From Erythrocercus mccallii (Eukaryota; Chordata; Aves; Passeriformes; Dicruridae): a stretch of 64,000 nt of DNA. The position numbers and the translations under genes were made by a program. The stretch is from positions 73,641 to 137,640 of the forward strand of contig VZRG01001075.1 of the NCBI GenBank assembly GCA_013397435.1, written 5' to 3'. Positions 1 through 11,108 of the stretch are shown here, piece by piece (position 1 is the stretch's first letter; each line of letters starts with the position of its first letter). The notes under the pieces were generated by a model. It did no database searches, was not told the DNA's origin, and saw only the letters and a list, made by a program, of their open reading frames with translations.

Positions 1-493
1 AATTAGAATTATGATCACTAGAAGCTTTTTATGTTGTGTGGTTTGTATTTTTTTTTCATTTCAATTCCAACAGGAGCCATTAAAAAGCCCCTCTCAGGAA
101 AGGTTTGCCACTCAGATAATTTCAATCTAACATTAAGTGTATTTTAGTACAAAAACTGAGATAGAATGAAATCTAGTCAGAGTCAGATAGATACAAACTA
201 AGTTAGGCAAATTCAAAAAATCCCAAATATCCAACTCCTCCCAAACCAACGTCATGAGCAAAGAAGAGAGGATCACTTTTGCTCTTCTTCTTCTGACAAA
301 ATGGCTTTTAAAATTACTACTAGTGTCAAACAATCTGATTAAGTATTTGTCTTCTCCCTATTCTTTAGCACCACTCTTCCATATTCATCCACAATTCAGG
401 ATGTTTAAGACATCCTGGTTATAGTAAGAATCAAACAGGATCCCTCAGCCATGTTTACCAACAACAAAATAATTTGTTTTTTGGATTTGGTAC
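1..493 (-). other. KIFAP3 intron at the left edge
   Basis: Sequence following the exon-8 donor. I searched the minus strand for the next conserved segment of the protein (the armadillo block beginning VALYLLLNLAED) and did not find it, so the intron extends beyond the window. No repeat is recognised here. Confidence 0.7.
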
Positions 494-592
494 CTCTAAG
501 CAGCTGTTCCTGCTTGACAACCAGCCCTTTGTATTTCTTGTAAGTTTTCTCATAGTCCTTTTTCAGGGCTTGATTTTCAGGATCTTCATCAA
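494..592 (-). CDS. KIFAP3: KIFAP3 coding exon 8, starting at a U12-type AC acceptor
   Basis: 99 bases following ...TGTAATTCAC on the minus strand, with donor GTACCA. It encodes the last two bases of Val, then DEDPENQALKKDYEKTYKKY and KGLVVKQEQLLR, and ends one base into the next codon. This is the Lys/Glu-rich helical stretch before the main armadillo array. The next exon of the gene is not in the window. Confidence 0.96.
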
Positions 593-3500
593 GTGAATTA
601 CAGAAGTTAAGGAGTTCAGAGAAAAGTGATGCAGGCTAGATGACAACTGTCCTCAAAAGTGTTCCTCAATCACTAGTGAAAAGCAAGGGATCTGTGGAAC
701 ACCCAGTGTCATGACTTTCCCTCAGCACCAGCATGCTACACCTGCAATCCAGGCCTTGATTCTTCTGTCCTTCTAGGAGGGGATATTTCACACCCTAATA
801 AGCAGCACAGATGTTCTAAGACATACTGCTGATAAAATACAACTTTTTTTTTTCTTGTGTTACTTTAGTAGCTTCAGCTTAACCTCTTCCATATCCCAAA
901 ATCTTCACTCTTGGTCTTTCTCATATCTGCAATTATATTTTGCACTTTCTGGTAAATTCTACTGCTTTTACAGAAGGTGCTGTGTATTCATCTTGTGTAA
1001 CCCAACAACACTCATAAAGACAAGTCAGAAGCCATCAGGCTATGCCAGAGCATCAAAAGGATATCAGCTTTCTTCTTTTTAGCAAGTTCTTCCTGCCAAA
1101 GCTCATGTCTCTTCAGTTCATGGTCTATGATATTCATACACAGAGCTCCAATCTTGTAATGTGTGATTATCCCATGAAATTGAGAGAAACTACATTGAAG
1201 AAATAATACTTGTGAGGAATAAATGCCAACAACTCCGTATCTATTTTGACATCTATGGTAGCAATACTGCACCACATGAAATATTAAAAAAGGTATTTAC
1301 AGCGTGCCCCATTACAGCACTTCCCTACGGGAAAATTATTTCAAAACAAGAACAATCCCTGAAAACATGAATATTTTCTCAACTTGTAGAAAGACAAGGA
1401 ACAGTTTGTTGTTCCAGAACAAAATAAAAACACATCCCAATTTTCATGCATAAAGGAAAAGGTTTTCCCCTGAGCCCTCCCTGCCTTCCATACTGCAAGT
1501 GCCTCAGGGCACTCCTGCCTTACCAGAAATATAATAGAGACCTAAAACCAAGGTAAATGCAATTTCTGCTTGAACTACTTCTAGGCAGGGTATGCTGAAA
1601 CGCTGGCATAGCTAAATAAGAGCAAGCACTCACTTCAGTTTTGAACATTGTTTCCTCCCTGTAGGAGTGCAGATGGAAATCAGAGGTGGCAGCCCAGCCA
1701 CCTTTCATTTCTGACACAAAGCTATGAGTCAGAATCTTTACTGGTTTCTTCCCAGCCTTCTTACAAACTGCATCACCACGAGAGTTCCTTTTGTTGTAAG
1801 TGATAAAACTGAGGCACAGGCATGTTTCTGTCTGTTTTTCCTGTTCCACTGAAGTTTTGTAATGCATAGCAGAAAACAAATGAAAAGACACTAGGCCATA
1901 TGCAGAGCTACATTCTTCATGTTCCTAAATCCAGGGACTCTGCACTCACCTCGAAAAGCAGAAGAAAATGTAAATTATATTGGTAGCCAGCTCAATGCTT
2001 TGTTTCCAGTCTTCCCTCAGCACTCTAGCCAATGCACCCAGGGCAGTTTCTGAAGTGAAACAAGATTTGGAGAAACATCAGCATTTTGTGTCCCTCCTTT
2101 TCAGCTTGTGAGTCTCAGAATTTGAATACACCTTATTCTAAGTTTTCCAGTGGAACACGTTCACAGGTATCTGACTTTAACAGGCAGCACTGCTCACGAG
2201 TTCTGTCTGGAGACAGTACCAGAGTGTGCCCTGGCTGGTCACCCTGTCACAAACCCTCAGAGGCTGCCACATGGAAGGAAGTGCAATCAAACACCGAAGT
2301 CATCTTAAAACTATCATTAACCTTTGGATCCTGTGGCCTCTGCCAGCTCTGTGTTCTACACGACATTGTGTCCCCTGCCTTAAACATCACAATCCCCTTT
2401 AAATTCTACCTTGACAGATAGTATTTCTAATACATCTTTCTATTTCTTTTCCCCCTTGAATCTACTTCATATTATTTAATAATTTAGTTTCTTCTTGTCT
2501 TATTCAATCTCGCTTTTCCATTCACCTTCCCTAGCTAGTCTCTCTTCATGTACACCATGTTACTTGATCAAAAAAGCTGCAACTGGGAACACTAAGCACT
2601 AAATATTTTCAACAGCTAATAGGGACCAGCCATTATTTCATGGCTCACCATTCCCATCCCATTCCATCTTCCATGGTGACACTGCAAGATGGGCATGTAT
2701 TGAAGTAATCATTTACTCAAGGAATGTGAGGGTATAAGGGCTCAGGAAAACAGACAAAAGGCAAGGAAAGAAAATCACAAGATTAACTTATGTTAGCTTG
2801 TAAATCCCCTTTTCAAGGCAAGTTTCCTGATCTACAGAATACAATACATTCCTATCTCCAGCAGCAATGCCAGCTGAAGTTAATTCCACATCAAAATAAC
2901 TAGGATCAGAAAAAAATAGCTGAAGCCTGTAGAGCCTAGGAAGATTTCAGTATTAGGCTCACCTAAGACCAGTCTGAGCAGCATCTATTTGTAAAGAGAC
3001 CCAACTGGGCTTTGATAGCCACCTTATTATATACAGAGAAATAGGGTCTAGCAAACTAAAGAAAATCCCAAATTAAAGGTGAACTACTTTTCCCTGGACA
3101 TCAAGAGAAATTACCATTAGGTTTTAAAATTACCATTTATAAGCAGCTCTTCCAAATTATCAGGATTCCTGGCCAGCTGCAGGATGAGGGCAGAGCCACG
3201 CACCTTGTCAGGAATGTCCTCATACAGTAACTCAACGTACTCATCCATGTCATTGATATTGGCAACTTCATCAATCTGAAAGCAGTCACAAGCAAGGGTT
3301 TCACAGAGAGAGATGGCAATTCAACACCAGCAATCACAACGTTATTCAGTCGTGACACCAAAGGGCACTCAGCTTCTGAGTACAGATCTTAGGCAAAAAT
3401 AAAATACAAGTTAAAAAACCCCAACACATGCAGAATCACTGCCAATGAACACCAGGAAATCTGAGGAGATGTAATTCCTAAAAATAAAAGGATGCTCAGA

Positions 3501-6500
3501 CACGACTCTGTGTCCTGTCCGATGTTCCAGACCTCACTGGCTGTCCTGCTGTGTGCTATACTTGGAGGGGCAAGTATGCGAGTCAAATATTTTACCCTTT
3601 ATGGAGATAATTTTTTTCCATTGTGCAAAATTTCCAAACCAAGTTCTCTGTTTAAAAAACAAGAATCAAAAAACACAACAATTCAGCATTTCCTCTCTCC
3701 TCCTCCCTCTGGTAACTGCTTACTGAAGTAGTAAACATGGTTTGCATTTCTCTTTTAACACCAATATTTACCTCTGTTCCTTCAAATGGGGATGGATCTT
3801 TTGGCTTGGTTTTCTCTCTCTTTTCTATAAAGAAAAAGACATCAGTGCAGTTAAGTTACAGACCAAGCACATATTCAGTGTTCTCATAATGAACACTCTA
3901 GTTAAATCTAGTTAAACTCTAGTTAAAGGTCAAAGTTCTTTTGTGTCCAGCTGAACTGCCAGACTAATACAGGTTTCTGAAGCTGAACAGTCTCTAGGGA
4001 GTAAAGCAAATCCTCAGCTGCCTTTTGACAACTCAGTCTACATGATCGGTGATACCTAGTGCCCAATCAGCTGGGGAGACAGAGGGTAATAAAGGTTAGA
4101 GCAAGCCCAGAGTGACAACACTCACTCCCACAGTGAGAGACCTCAGCAGCTTTGATGCTCCTTGTGCCCTGTGACACACCAGGACACAGAAATGCAGAGT
4201 TAAAGACGGTAAAACATGCAAAACTCTTACAATCAAAACCCATATCTAACATAAATCTTTGTCTTAAATTTGTCTCACTAGGAACAAAGCTTACCATTTC
4301 ACTGTTAAAAAAAGCCTTGATAACTGCAAAGTAATGTAAAATTAATGTTAAATATTCAACTGTGTCCTGAGCAGAAAGTTTAAGGTAAACATAAGATATA
4401 AACAGGAGCACCAAGAGGCCAAGAGCTTAAGATAACAAGATGAGAGAAATACCCCAGGCTGTCTGCTACACTGGACCAAAGCTTGTCAGGCTTGAAAGTC
4501 TCCAGCAATACACACAGCCCAAATTCAGCCTAGGCACACTGTCTACCCTTGCAAGAGGTGATGGCCGAGGTCTTCCTAGAAAGAGCCTCTTAGAGACTTT
4601 TGATGTCACTGTAAGTGCAGATTCAACGTGACGAGGCTGCACCCAATAGCAGAAGCTGTACCTTTCACCTCCTGGTAAAGCACAAGGCAGCCAGTAAGAA
4701 GCATCAATACTAAGTCTAACCAAAATAGTAAAATAAATTTGGTTGTTAAAAGGGTAATTTCCTCCAATCTCACTTCAAGATCATAAGTGTTTCCAAGGGC
4801 AATAAAACACCCATGTCCCTACTGTCACCATCCCCAGAGAACTGGTACATCAGGCACATTGGGCTCTCAGCTGGAAACCTCAGTCACTGTTCAAGGCTGA
4901 GGCACCCCAGTCCCAAGCTACTTTGTTGCTGTATTTTTTACCTTTTTCTGCTGTGTAATTTCTGCGGTTCTGCAGGTAGTACAGCAACTGCTGTACCTCT
5001 GCAAGCTTGGAGGGGTGAATGAGCTTGCATTCTTCAACAACCCTTCGAGCCAGGGCGTAAGTGTCTGTATTTCCATTAAGACTCTTCAGCCGAATTCTGC
5101 AACACAGACAAGTCTCTTTTCAGTTTTTAACTTTTTTATCTTCAGTCCTTTGATTATGTTTACACAGTCATGAATTTCTTCAAGCAGAAACGATCCTGAT
5201 ACGCCCAGTGCCTGTGCCTTTCACGTCAAAGTGGTGTCTCTGAACTCCAAAAGGCAAACAGATTTGGTGGAGCACAACAGTTCATGAGCTGACATGAGCA
5301 GCAACATTAAAGGCAGCTGTATGAACAGATCCCTTACAACCATCTTAGATATAAAAGACAGTAATTGATTTGCAGTAGAGCCCATAAAAAGTGCACAGGA
5401 CCACAAAGGAGTATTGAACACAAAAAAGTCCCAAATGAGAGACGGTTCTGGGTGTTGTCTGCATGGGAAGGTTCTTTTGCAGTGTCAGGAGTCTCCCACA
5501 GCTCTGGCAGATCTGCAGCCACGTCCACAAGCAATGAGCAGTAAGAAATCTCCGTGGGCACTAACAATACGGTAGAACAAAAAGGAATTCCACCACCTTG
5601 CAGACGCAAGTGCTGATTCATCTGATGACAGAAGAATGCTTCTCATATCTTCAAAAATTTGAGACAATTTAAGGATACTCTTTTCTTTTTCCCCCCAATT
5701 ATTCTTTTAACACACACACACACACACACACACACAGGCAGCCACTTCAGCTCAAATTTTCAAAAAGAAATCAGTACAGAGATAAACCCCCCCTAGAATA
5801 GGTCCAACCTTGCAGCTTGAAAACTGAAGTTATGATAGTTCTCTGGGCTTTTCCAGTGGGGAATATTTTAATGATCTTGAAAGAAATTAACCAGGCAAAA
5901 GTAAAATGCAGATAAAACCGTGAATTCACTGGTTGGGCATGGGCATGAGCAGATCAAAACAACAGGAGAGCCAACAGCTGGAGCATAAGGCTGTCAGGAG
6001 GTTCAGTGGTACTTCTTGCTTCAACATGAACTATCACTGGCACAGGAAGCAATCACTTTACTTTTCTCTGCCTCAATTACCCATCACGTAAAACAGGAGT
6101 CATCACTTTTCTTTACAAAACACCTTAAAGGACATGGCTGAAAAGCAATTTACAAAGCATGTTTCAGATGTTAACCTTCCTAGGCACGTGTTATTTCCTA
6201 GCTTTGAAACCCTCTGCTAGTCCAGCACTAAGCTGCATCAAGATTATAAACTACAATTTCTCAGAGGTAGGTGGTACTCTGAGTTATTGAATCTGTGACT
6301 ACGAAGATTGGAATAAAGCATCAGAGCTTGCTATGGCCTTACATTTTCTGACATAACTTGCGTTCCCCCAGCACGGTGTCTCCCATCTCTCCCAGAATCG
6401 TTGCTTCCACTTCATAATGGACAATGAGGGCTTTCTCAGACGGATGCACATCTATGTGACCTCCTTTTACCTTCCTGTCATAAAGGGAAAAAATTGATTA

Positions 6501-9500
6501 AATGCAAAGCTCAGAAAACTCACCAGAGCAGAAATCAATTACCTGCCTCCTGTTCTGTGCAGACCCTAAACCCAAGTAGTGCTCTCCTTCCATACCATAC
6601 TCCATCCCACACAGCTGTACCAAAGCCTGGTGCCAGTGGCATATCCTTGCCTATTACCTGTAGTACAGAAATACCCAAACCACTGGTCAAGCCTCACTCA
6701 CAGAGATCAGGAAAGAAATCAAAGTTATCCTGTTCCACATTACCACAATGAGTAAAAAGATGCATTTCACCAAGCAGGTGAATTTCCCAGTTGATTCCCC
6801 ATTACCTTGTCAGTATTGACAAATCTTTGTCTAATGGCCTTCACTTAGTGAAGTCCTCTACAAATGTAATTTTTTGGTCATTCTCTTGGCTAACTCTTAG
6901 TGGTTACAATTCTATGAGACTGAATCACAAATAATTTGTATTTCAATTTATTCTCTCTTGAAACACAAACCTCTTTGCTACTGTTCTTTACCTTACTGTG
7001 CCTGCTGCCAGGCTTGAGGGATTACAGAAATCAACAGCTGCCATCAAAAAATATAAATCATGTCTACTTGCTTTTCTACAGCTACAGATCCTTGGGAGAA
7101 GTGTTCTCCAGGGAAGCACTCTGGGGTATGTCAGTGCCAAAAGGGCCTGTCCTGCTCTCTCCTCCTTTGTGCTAACAATTTTGTGTCCCCACAGGTCCAA
7201 GGGGCCTGAGGAAAGGCTCAGATGGATGAAGATACACCTCATTTCTGTTTTCAGGCAGTGGCAGAACCACATCCAGAGAATACAGTGACACATTTTTATT
7301 TATTGGTAAAGATCACACTTGTCCCTTTTCCATTTGGTACTGCCAGTCAAATATGTACAGTTGTGCCATAAACCAGGCTGCTAAAACACTGGAAGTTAAA
7401 ACCACCTCCCAAATGTAGGTTTGGCTTTTGGGATGTGGAGTGGGTTTTCTCTTGGGTGTTCAGGTTTTTTAAACAGATCATGTCCACAAAGAGAATTACA
7501 AGTGGCTTCACCAGTAGTCATATCAGCGTCTAGGAGATAGCAGGTAGCCGTGGCATTGGGTCAGATCAGGGAAAATGACTTCAGCCTCATAAAGCTGGAA
7601 ATGTCAGCAAATCCAGATGCAGCCTGCAGTGTAACCACTCTCAGCAGAAAATGTTTCAAATGCGTCTCCATCTACCCAGCTACTCTGGCGCCCACTTTCC
7701 CTTCTGCAGAATACAGCTGAAAAAAATACCTTTGTCTTGAGATACAGCTGTCAAAAAACCCCCACAAACCACACAAAGGCCTGCTGTGGGCAATGAAGAG
7801 TCCAGTTCAGCTACCAGCCTTGCAAGGACATAAAGCTACATACAGCAAACAAAAATACCTCCCTGCTAGAGAATAACATTTTCCATGAGAGTATAGCAAA
7901 ACTCCTCTAATGACTTGAGATTTTTTGAAGAGCCTTGGGTTCATTCCCCTTTAACAGTATCTTGAAACAGATGTTTCATTACAGTCTGTTCTCTGTTTTC
8001 ACAAGGTCCAGTCTTGCAGGACAGAAAGCTTATGCCAAATCTATTCCAAAAGAATCCAGCTCTCACTCCCCACCTCCAAATATATTTCTGCACATTAAGA
8101 TCTATCAGGAGATGCCAACTGCAAACACTCAGGCTCCTGACAGTCAAAGCTCTGGTTAGTGACAGCTTAGTAATATTTACAGATATAAAGAAAAGGATGG
8201 GTAGAGAACAGGAGTTTAGTAAAGTTTTACAAGAATAAAGCTGAACCAACAGCTCATCGTTGCCAAAAGCATTAGATCTTCCCGTGTTTTCCCTGCTCCT
8301 GGCAGTCACCCTGGAGTTCAACATGAGGGCTCATCAATTCCTGTCACAGGCAATTCCAGCAATCCAACAGAAAAGGCTCCATGTTTTGGAGAGAGGAAGT
8401 TTTTCACTGCGTAACAGAACTAAAATGCTCTCAGAAAAGGAGCAACACTTCCTATTTATCATCAGAGAAAAGAAGGAGTGAAACCTCCTTCTGGCAACAG
8501 TAAACCACTGATGAGCTTAGCAACCAGGAGAGCCTTAGCTTAAGACTGCTTAAACAGTTTTAGGACTTCCCATATTTAATTTTTTCTTTAAGAGGGACAG
8601 ATGGGTAAACGGAAGAACTTACAGCTGCAGAGATTTTCTGCCCTCTCACACTGACAAACATCATCTCTGCCTGAACTATTTCCGAGCTAATGAAGTCACA
8701 AATCAATACACAGCCAAGTTCCCTCTCTGAAAATCCTACCTTGTGAAAAGCTTGAGGACCTACACTAAAATGTACTTCCCAGCCACTGAAGTTGTTTTTC
8801 ATTTGGAAAACACTGCATTCAGATTGTCAGCATCACAAGGTAAAACTTTATTTACAGAAAAAATCCCCTCCTCTCTCCCAAATCTACAAACATCTTCTTT
8901 ACTGATCTTCTACACGTCTTGAGTCTGTAAATCATTTCATAAAACATTTAAAACTGCAAATATTATAATGAGTAGGAGCAGCAATGGACTGGGGAGCTCT
9001 CATGCACATCAGCCTGTCCTTTCACTTCACTGCTTGCTTTGTCAACAAGAACCCACTTCAGTTCAAGGTTTAAAAGAGGAAGGCCTTTTCTACAGACAAA
9101 AGCTGGGCAAGCTGAGCTCACATAACCAAAGCTGGAGTGTTAATATCCTTTATTAACTAATTCCTTTAGAGGGGAAAAGCAAAAGCAAACTATCCTAATG
9201 AAAAGTGGGACAAACGGTGCACGTGGGTGAAAATCCAATAACAAATCCCAGCAAGTCAGGCTTGGTGGGAGGGGGAGTGCCCATGGAGGATGACAAAGGG
9301 AAACAGGGAGCAGAGGAGCACCAGACTTGCACACCAGCCTGCTCACATTAAACAGCACAGCAGGAAGTTTTGGGTTTGTGCTCCCAAAAAAGAGAGACAA
9401 CTACACCTGTTGCAGGGATCTTCGTTACAAAACAAAGATTCCTACAAAATCACGTAAGATGGCAGAAACTGAATAGCTAAGGCTTAAAAAACAGGCACAA

Positions 9501-10878
9501 CTCTACAGCTGTTGATTTAATTAAGGGTGGCCATTCGATTTTTATCCATTGCTATGACAGAACTGATGTTCAAAGATTATCAAGAGGGTTTTTTTCCCTG
9601 CACTGTTTCCAACTATGGGTCTTATTATGTGGCATATAAGGGGAGAAAAAGCAACATCTAGACAGTCTAAACAGGAAATTCTGCAAATACTAGTAATTGG
9701 AAAGGAAGTAAAATACAAGAGCAGGAACTCCTCAGGATTCATAACGTGATGGATAAAACCATCAGCACGATAGGATAAAGTGACACTGCCCACACATCAC
9801 ATCTGAACAGAGGCCCAGATGACCTGGCATCTTTTGGGATTGATTCACTTGTGCTCTGAAACAACTGACAGTGAGCCAACAGTTGCCAATTCAGGCCCTA
9901 TTCTTTAGGCTGACTGGTCTCACTGCCAAATAGACAGAGAAAAGGCACCATTCCTTTATCACATCTGCAACATCAAACCCAGATCATACACTTTATACAC
10001 CAGAGTTACCTCTTCCATTCACGTCACGTGTCCTGCCCAATCTGCCTTGCCATACTCTTAACATCTCTGAATCAGACTCCCACCTTCTCCCTGAACCTGG
10101 CCTTACTGCCTCTTATCCCATTCCTGATCCCCAAAGCAGCCACCTGCCCCATCCCAGCACCTAACACACAACAATCCTCTCCACTCATCTCCTAACAGCA
10201 TCTATTCTCCTCTCAACCTGCTGTCACTTCACTGTCTCACACAAACACACCACAGCCATCCCCAGACCAGAGTATCCCTCCAAACCTTCATCCCAGCAGC
10301 ATTCATCCCATCTGTCTGCCTACCCTGCCTTTGTAACCTTCGCTTATCTCTAACCCTCCCAATCCCCATCCAAATCTTCTGCCCAAGAGACTGGGGCAGG
10401 CTGAGGGATGACCACCGAAACAAACCTATTTCCCATTCCCAAACCCCTCACCCATCCTACCCACCACACCACAACCTCCAGTCAGCTTCCAAACCAGCCA
10501 CTCTTCACTCGCAATACCTCCACCCACCTCACCATCAACCCCCTCAAAACATTCTCCATTGTCACCTCCCCAACAACAATCTCCTATCCATCCCCAGGCC
10601 AGTCCTCACTACAACCAGCGACAGCTCAGCCCCACAGTCCCTTCTTGTCCCACAACCCACCACACTCTCAGCTCCCCTAGATTCCTCCGACCACAACCGC
10701 CCATCCACCCGTCTGCAAACGTCCCGCAACGCCTGTGTCTCCCACCTCAAAACCTAACACACTCCATCCCTCGGGACAAGCTGCCTCGCCTCATCCGCCA
10801 CGACCTCCCCCTCCCCCGGTTCACCCCCAGCACGAACCACCGCGCCCCTTGCCCATCCTCCCCGGTTACCTTTTGAGG
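494..10878 (-). CDS. KIFAP3: KIFAP3, kinesin-associated protein 3 (5' part, eight coding exons, partial at both ends)
   Basis: KIFAP3 (KAP3) is the non-motor subunit of heterotrimeric kinesin-2 (KIF3A/KIF3B/KAP3). It links the motor to cargo in anterograde intraflagellar and cytoplasmic transport, mainly through armadillo repeats. Eight exons were joined by matching translations to the family and by splice sites: 10878-10870, 6474-6343, 5096-4942, 3824-3772, 3275-3134, 2049-1950, 1189-1065 and 592-494. Phases agree at every junction. They encode about residues 8-279 of a protein that is about 790 residues long in mammals. Recognisable segments include KVKGG, HPSEKALIVHYEVEATILGE, a Lys/Glu-rich linker, and FSQFHGIITHYKIGALCMNI. 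The start codon lies in the assembly gap above 10,878, and later exons lie beyond the left edge. All visible introns are GT-AG except the one at 593-1064, which is AT-AC. Identification is very secure; residue numbers assume a mammalian-length exon 1. Confidence 0.97.
593..1064 (-). other. U12-type (AT-AC) intron of KIFAP3
   Basis: This 472-base intron starts ATATCCTTTT and ends AC on the minus strand. A near-perfect U12 branch-site word, TCCTTAACT (613-605), lies with its branch adenosine about 14 bases from the 3' splice site, and there is no polypyrimidine tract. It interrupts a Val codon after its first base (phase 1). All three hallmarks of the minor (U11/U12) spliceosome are present, and no GT-AG alternative keeps the reading frame. 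Confidence 0.93.
1065..1189 (-). CDS. KIFAP3: KIFAP3 coding exon 7, ending at a U12-type donor
   Basis: 125 bases after acceptor ...ATGTAG. It encodes FSQFHGIITHYKIGALCMNI, IDHELKRHELWQEELAKKKK and A, then the first base of a Val codon. No GT follows the exon. Instead the minus strand continues ATATCCTTTT, the consensus of an AT-AC minor-spliceosome donor. Using it restores KKKKA-V-DEDPENQ exactly as in the family. Confidence 0.96.
1950..2049 (-). CDS. KIFAP3: KIFAP3 coding exon 6
   Basis: 100 bases between acceptor ...CTTCAG and donor GTGAGT. It encodes TALGALARVLREDWKQSIEL then ATNIIYIFFCFS, and ends two bases into a Ser codon (AG|T). The sequence is almost unchanged from mammals. Confidence 0.97.
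3134..3275 (-). CDS. KIFAP3: KIFAP3 coding exon 5
   Basis: 142 bases between acceptor ...TTTCAG and donor GTAATT. The translation IDEVANINDMDEYVELLYED, then IPDKVRGSALILQLARNPDN, then LEELLIN matches the first armadillo-type helices of KIFAP3. It begins in phase 0 and ends one base into a Glu codon. Confidence 0.97.
3772..3824 (-). CDS. KIFAP3: KIFAP3 coding exon 4 (short, charged linker)
   Basis: 53 bases between acceptor ...TTATAG and donor GTAAAT. It encodes KREKTKPKDPSPFEGTE, a basic then acidic linker just ahead of the armadillo region. It enters with two bases of a Glu codon and leaves in phase 0. Too short to show up as an ORF, but both splice sites and the family match support it. 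Confidence 0.94.
4942..5096 (-). CDS. KIFAP3: KIFAP3 coding exon 3
   Basis: 155 bases between acceptor ...TTGCAG and donor GTAAAA. It encodes IRLKSLNGNTDTYALARRVV, EECKLIHPSKLAEV and QQLLYYLQNRRNYTAEK. The 3' end splits a Glu codon (G|AA). The segment NYTAEK differs from the mammalian segment at the same place, as expected for the variable linker that begins here. Confidence 0.97.
5710..5736. repeat. (CA)13 microsatellite
   Basis: Perfect CA dinucleotide repeat in the KIFAP3 intron between exons 2 and 3, preceded by a pyrimidine-rich stretch. Likely length-polymorphic. Confidence 0.97.
6025..6175 (+). repeat. MIR-like SINE remnant
   Basis: The block 'ctctgcctcaattacccat' followed by 'cacgtaaaacaggagtcatcac' matches the MIR core phrase CTGTGCCTCAGTTTCCTCAT then CTGTAAAATGGG plus ATAATAA, with heavy divergence. 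MIR is an ancient tRNA-derived SINE still detectable in bird genomes. Boundaries are approximate. Confidence 0.5.
6343..6474 (-). CDS. KIFAP3: KIFAP3 coding exon 2
   Basis: 132 bases between acceptor ...TGACAG and donor GTAAGG. The translation runs from KVKGGHIDVHPSEK through ALIVHYEVEATILGEMGD to GERKLCQK. It opens in the last base of an Arg codon and ends two bases into an Ile codon (AT|A). Near-identity to the mammalian N-terminus makes this exon certain. Confidence 0.97.
6475..10869 (-). other. KIFAP3 intron 1
   Basis: A 4.4-kb intron with donor GTAACC at 10869 and acceptor CAG at 6475. No exon of another gene was recognised on either strand. The first 850 bases of the intron, 10,020-10,869, form a highly C-rich, G-poor tract on the plus strand, listed separately. 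The rest is ordinary AT-rich sequence. Confidence 0.75.
10020..10868 (-). other. GC-skewed tract at the start of KIFAP3 intron 1
   Basis: The plus strand is very poor in G. For example, 10,441-10,560 has 60 C but only 4 G. The transcribed sense (minus) strand is therefore G-rich just downstream of the CpG-island promoter. Such positive skew in the sense strand is characteristic of R-loop-forming CpG-island promoters. The open reading frames across this tract (rich in Pro, Thr, Ser) come from composition and are not genes. Confidence 0.75.
10870..10878 (-). CDS. KIFAP3: KIFAP3 coding exon 1, last 9 bases before the gap
   Basis: The minus strand reads CCTCAAAAG followed by the donor GTAACC. 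The bases give the end of a Tyr codon, Leu, Lys and the first two bases of Arg, completed by the G that opens the next exon at 6474. This yields YLKR-KVKGG, as in vertebrate KIFAP3. The remaining roughly 23 coding bases, including the ATG, are in the run of N. Confidence 0.85.
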
Positions 10879-11108
10879 NNNNNNNNNNNNNNNNNNNNNN
10901 NNNNNNNNNNNNNNNNNNNNNNNNNNNNNNNNNNNNNNNNNNNNNNNNNNNNNNNNNNNNNNNNNNNNNNNNNNNNNNNNNNNNNNNNNNNNNNNNNNNN
11001 NNNNNNNNNNNNNNNNNNNNNNNNNNNNNNNNNNNNNNNNNNNNNNNNNNNNNNNNNNNNNNNNNNNNNNNNNNNNNNNNNNNNNNNNNNNNNNNNNNNN
11101 NNNNNNNN
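10879..11108. other. Assembly gap (230 N) over the KIFAP3 start
   Basis: Run of N between the end of KIFAP3 exon 1 and a CpG-dense segment. GC-rich first exons of birds are frequently missing from assemblies. The gap length is as written; the true size is unknown. It must hide the KIFAP3 ATG, 5' UTR and probably the transcription start. Confidence 0.99.

Larger units (their letters stand above)
5097..6342 (-). other. KIFAP3 intron 2 (between coding exons 2 and 3)
   Basis: A 1.2-kb GT-AG intron (donor GTAAGG, acceptor TTGCAG). It contains the (CA)13 microsatellite and a probable MIR SINE remnant near 6030. I see no other structured element. Confidence 0.8.

Noticed and set aside
1012..1275. 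87-codon minus-strand frame around KIFAP3 exon 7 taken as a small gene
   Set aside because: Only its middle part is real (exon 7). Its ends are intron read-through past the AT-AC donor and before the acceptor.
3896..3928. Short tandem TCTAGTTAA repeat (three units) in a KIFAP3 intron
   Set aside because: Too short and imperfect to mean more than a chance tandem duplication.
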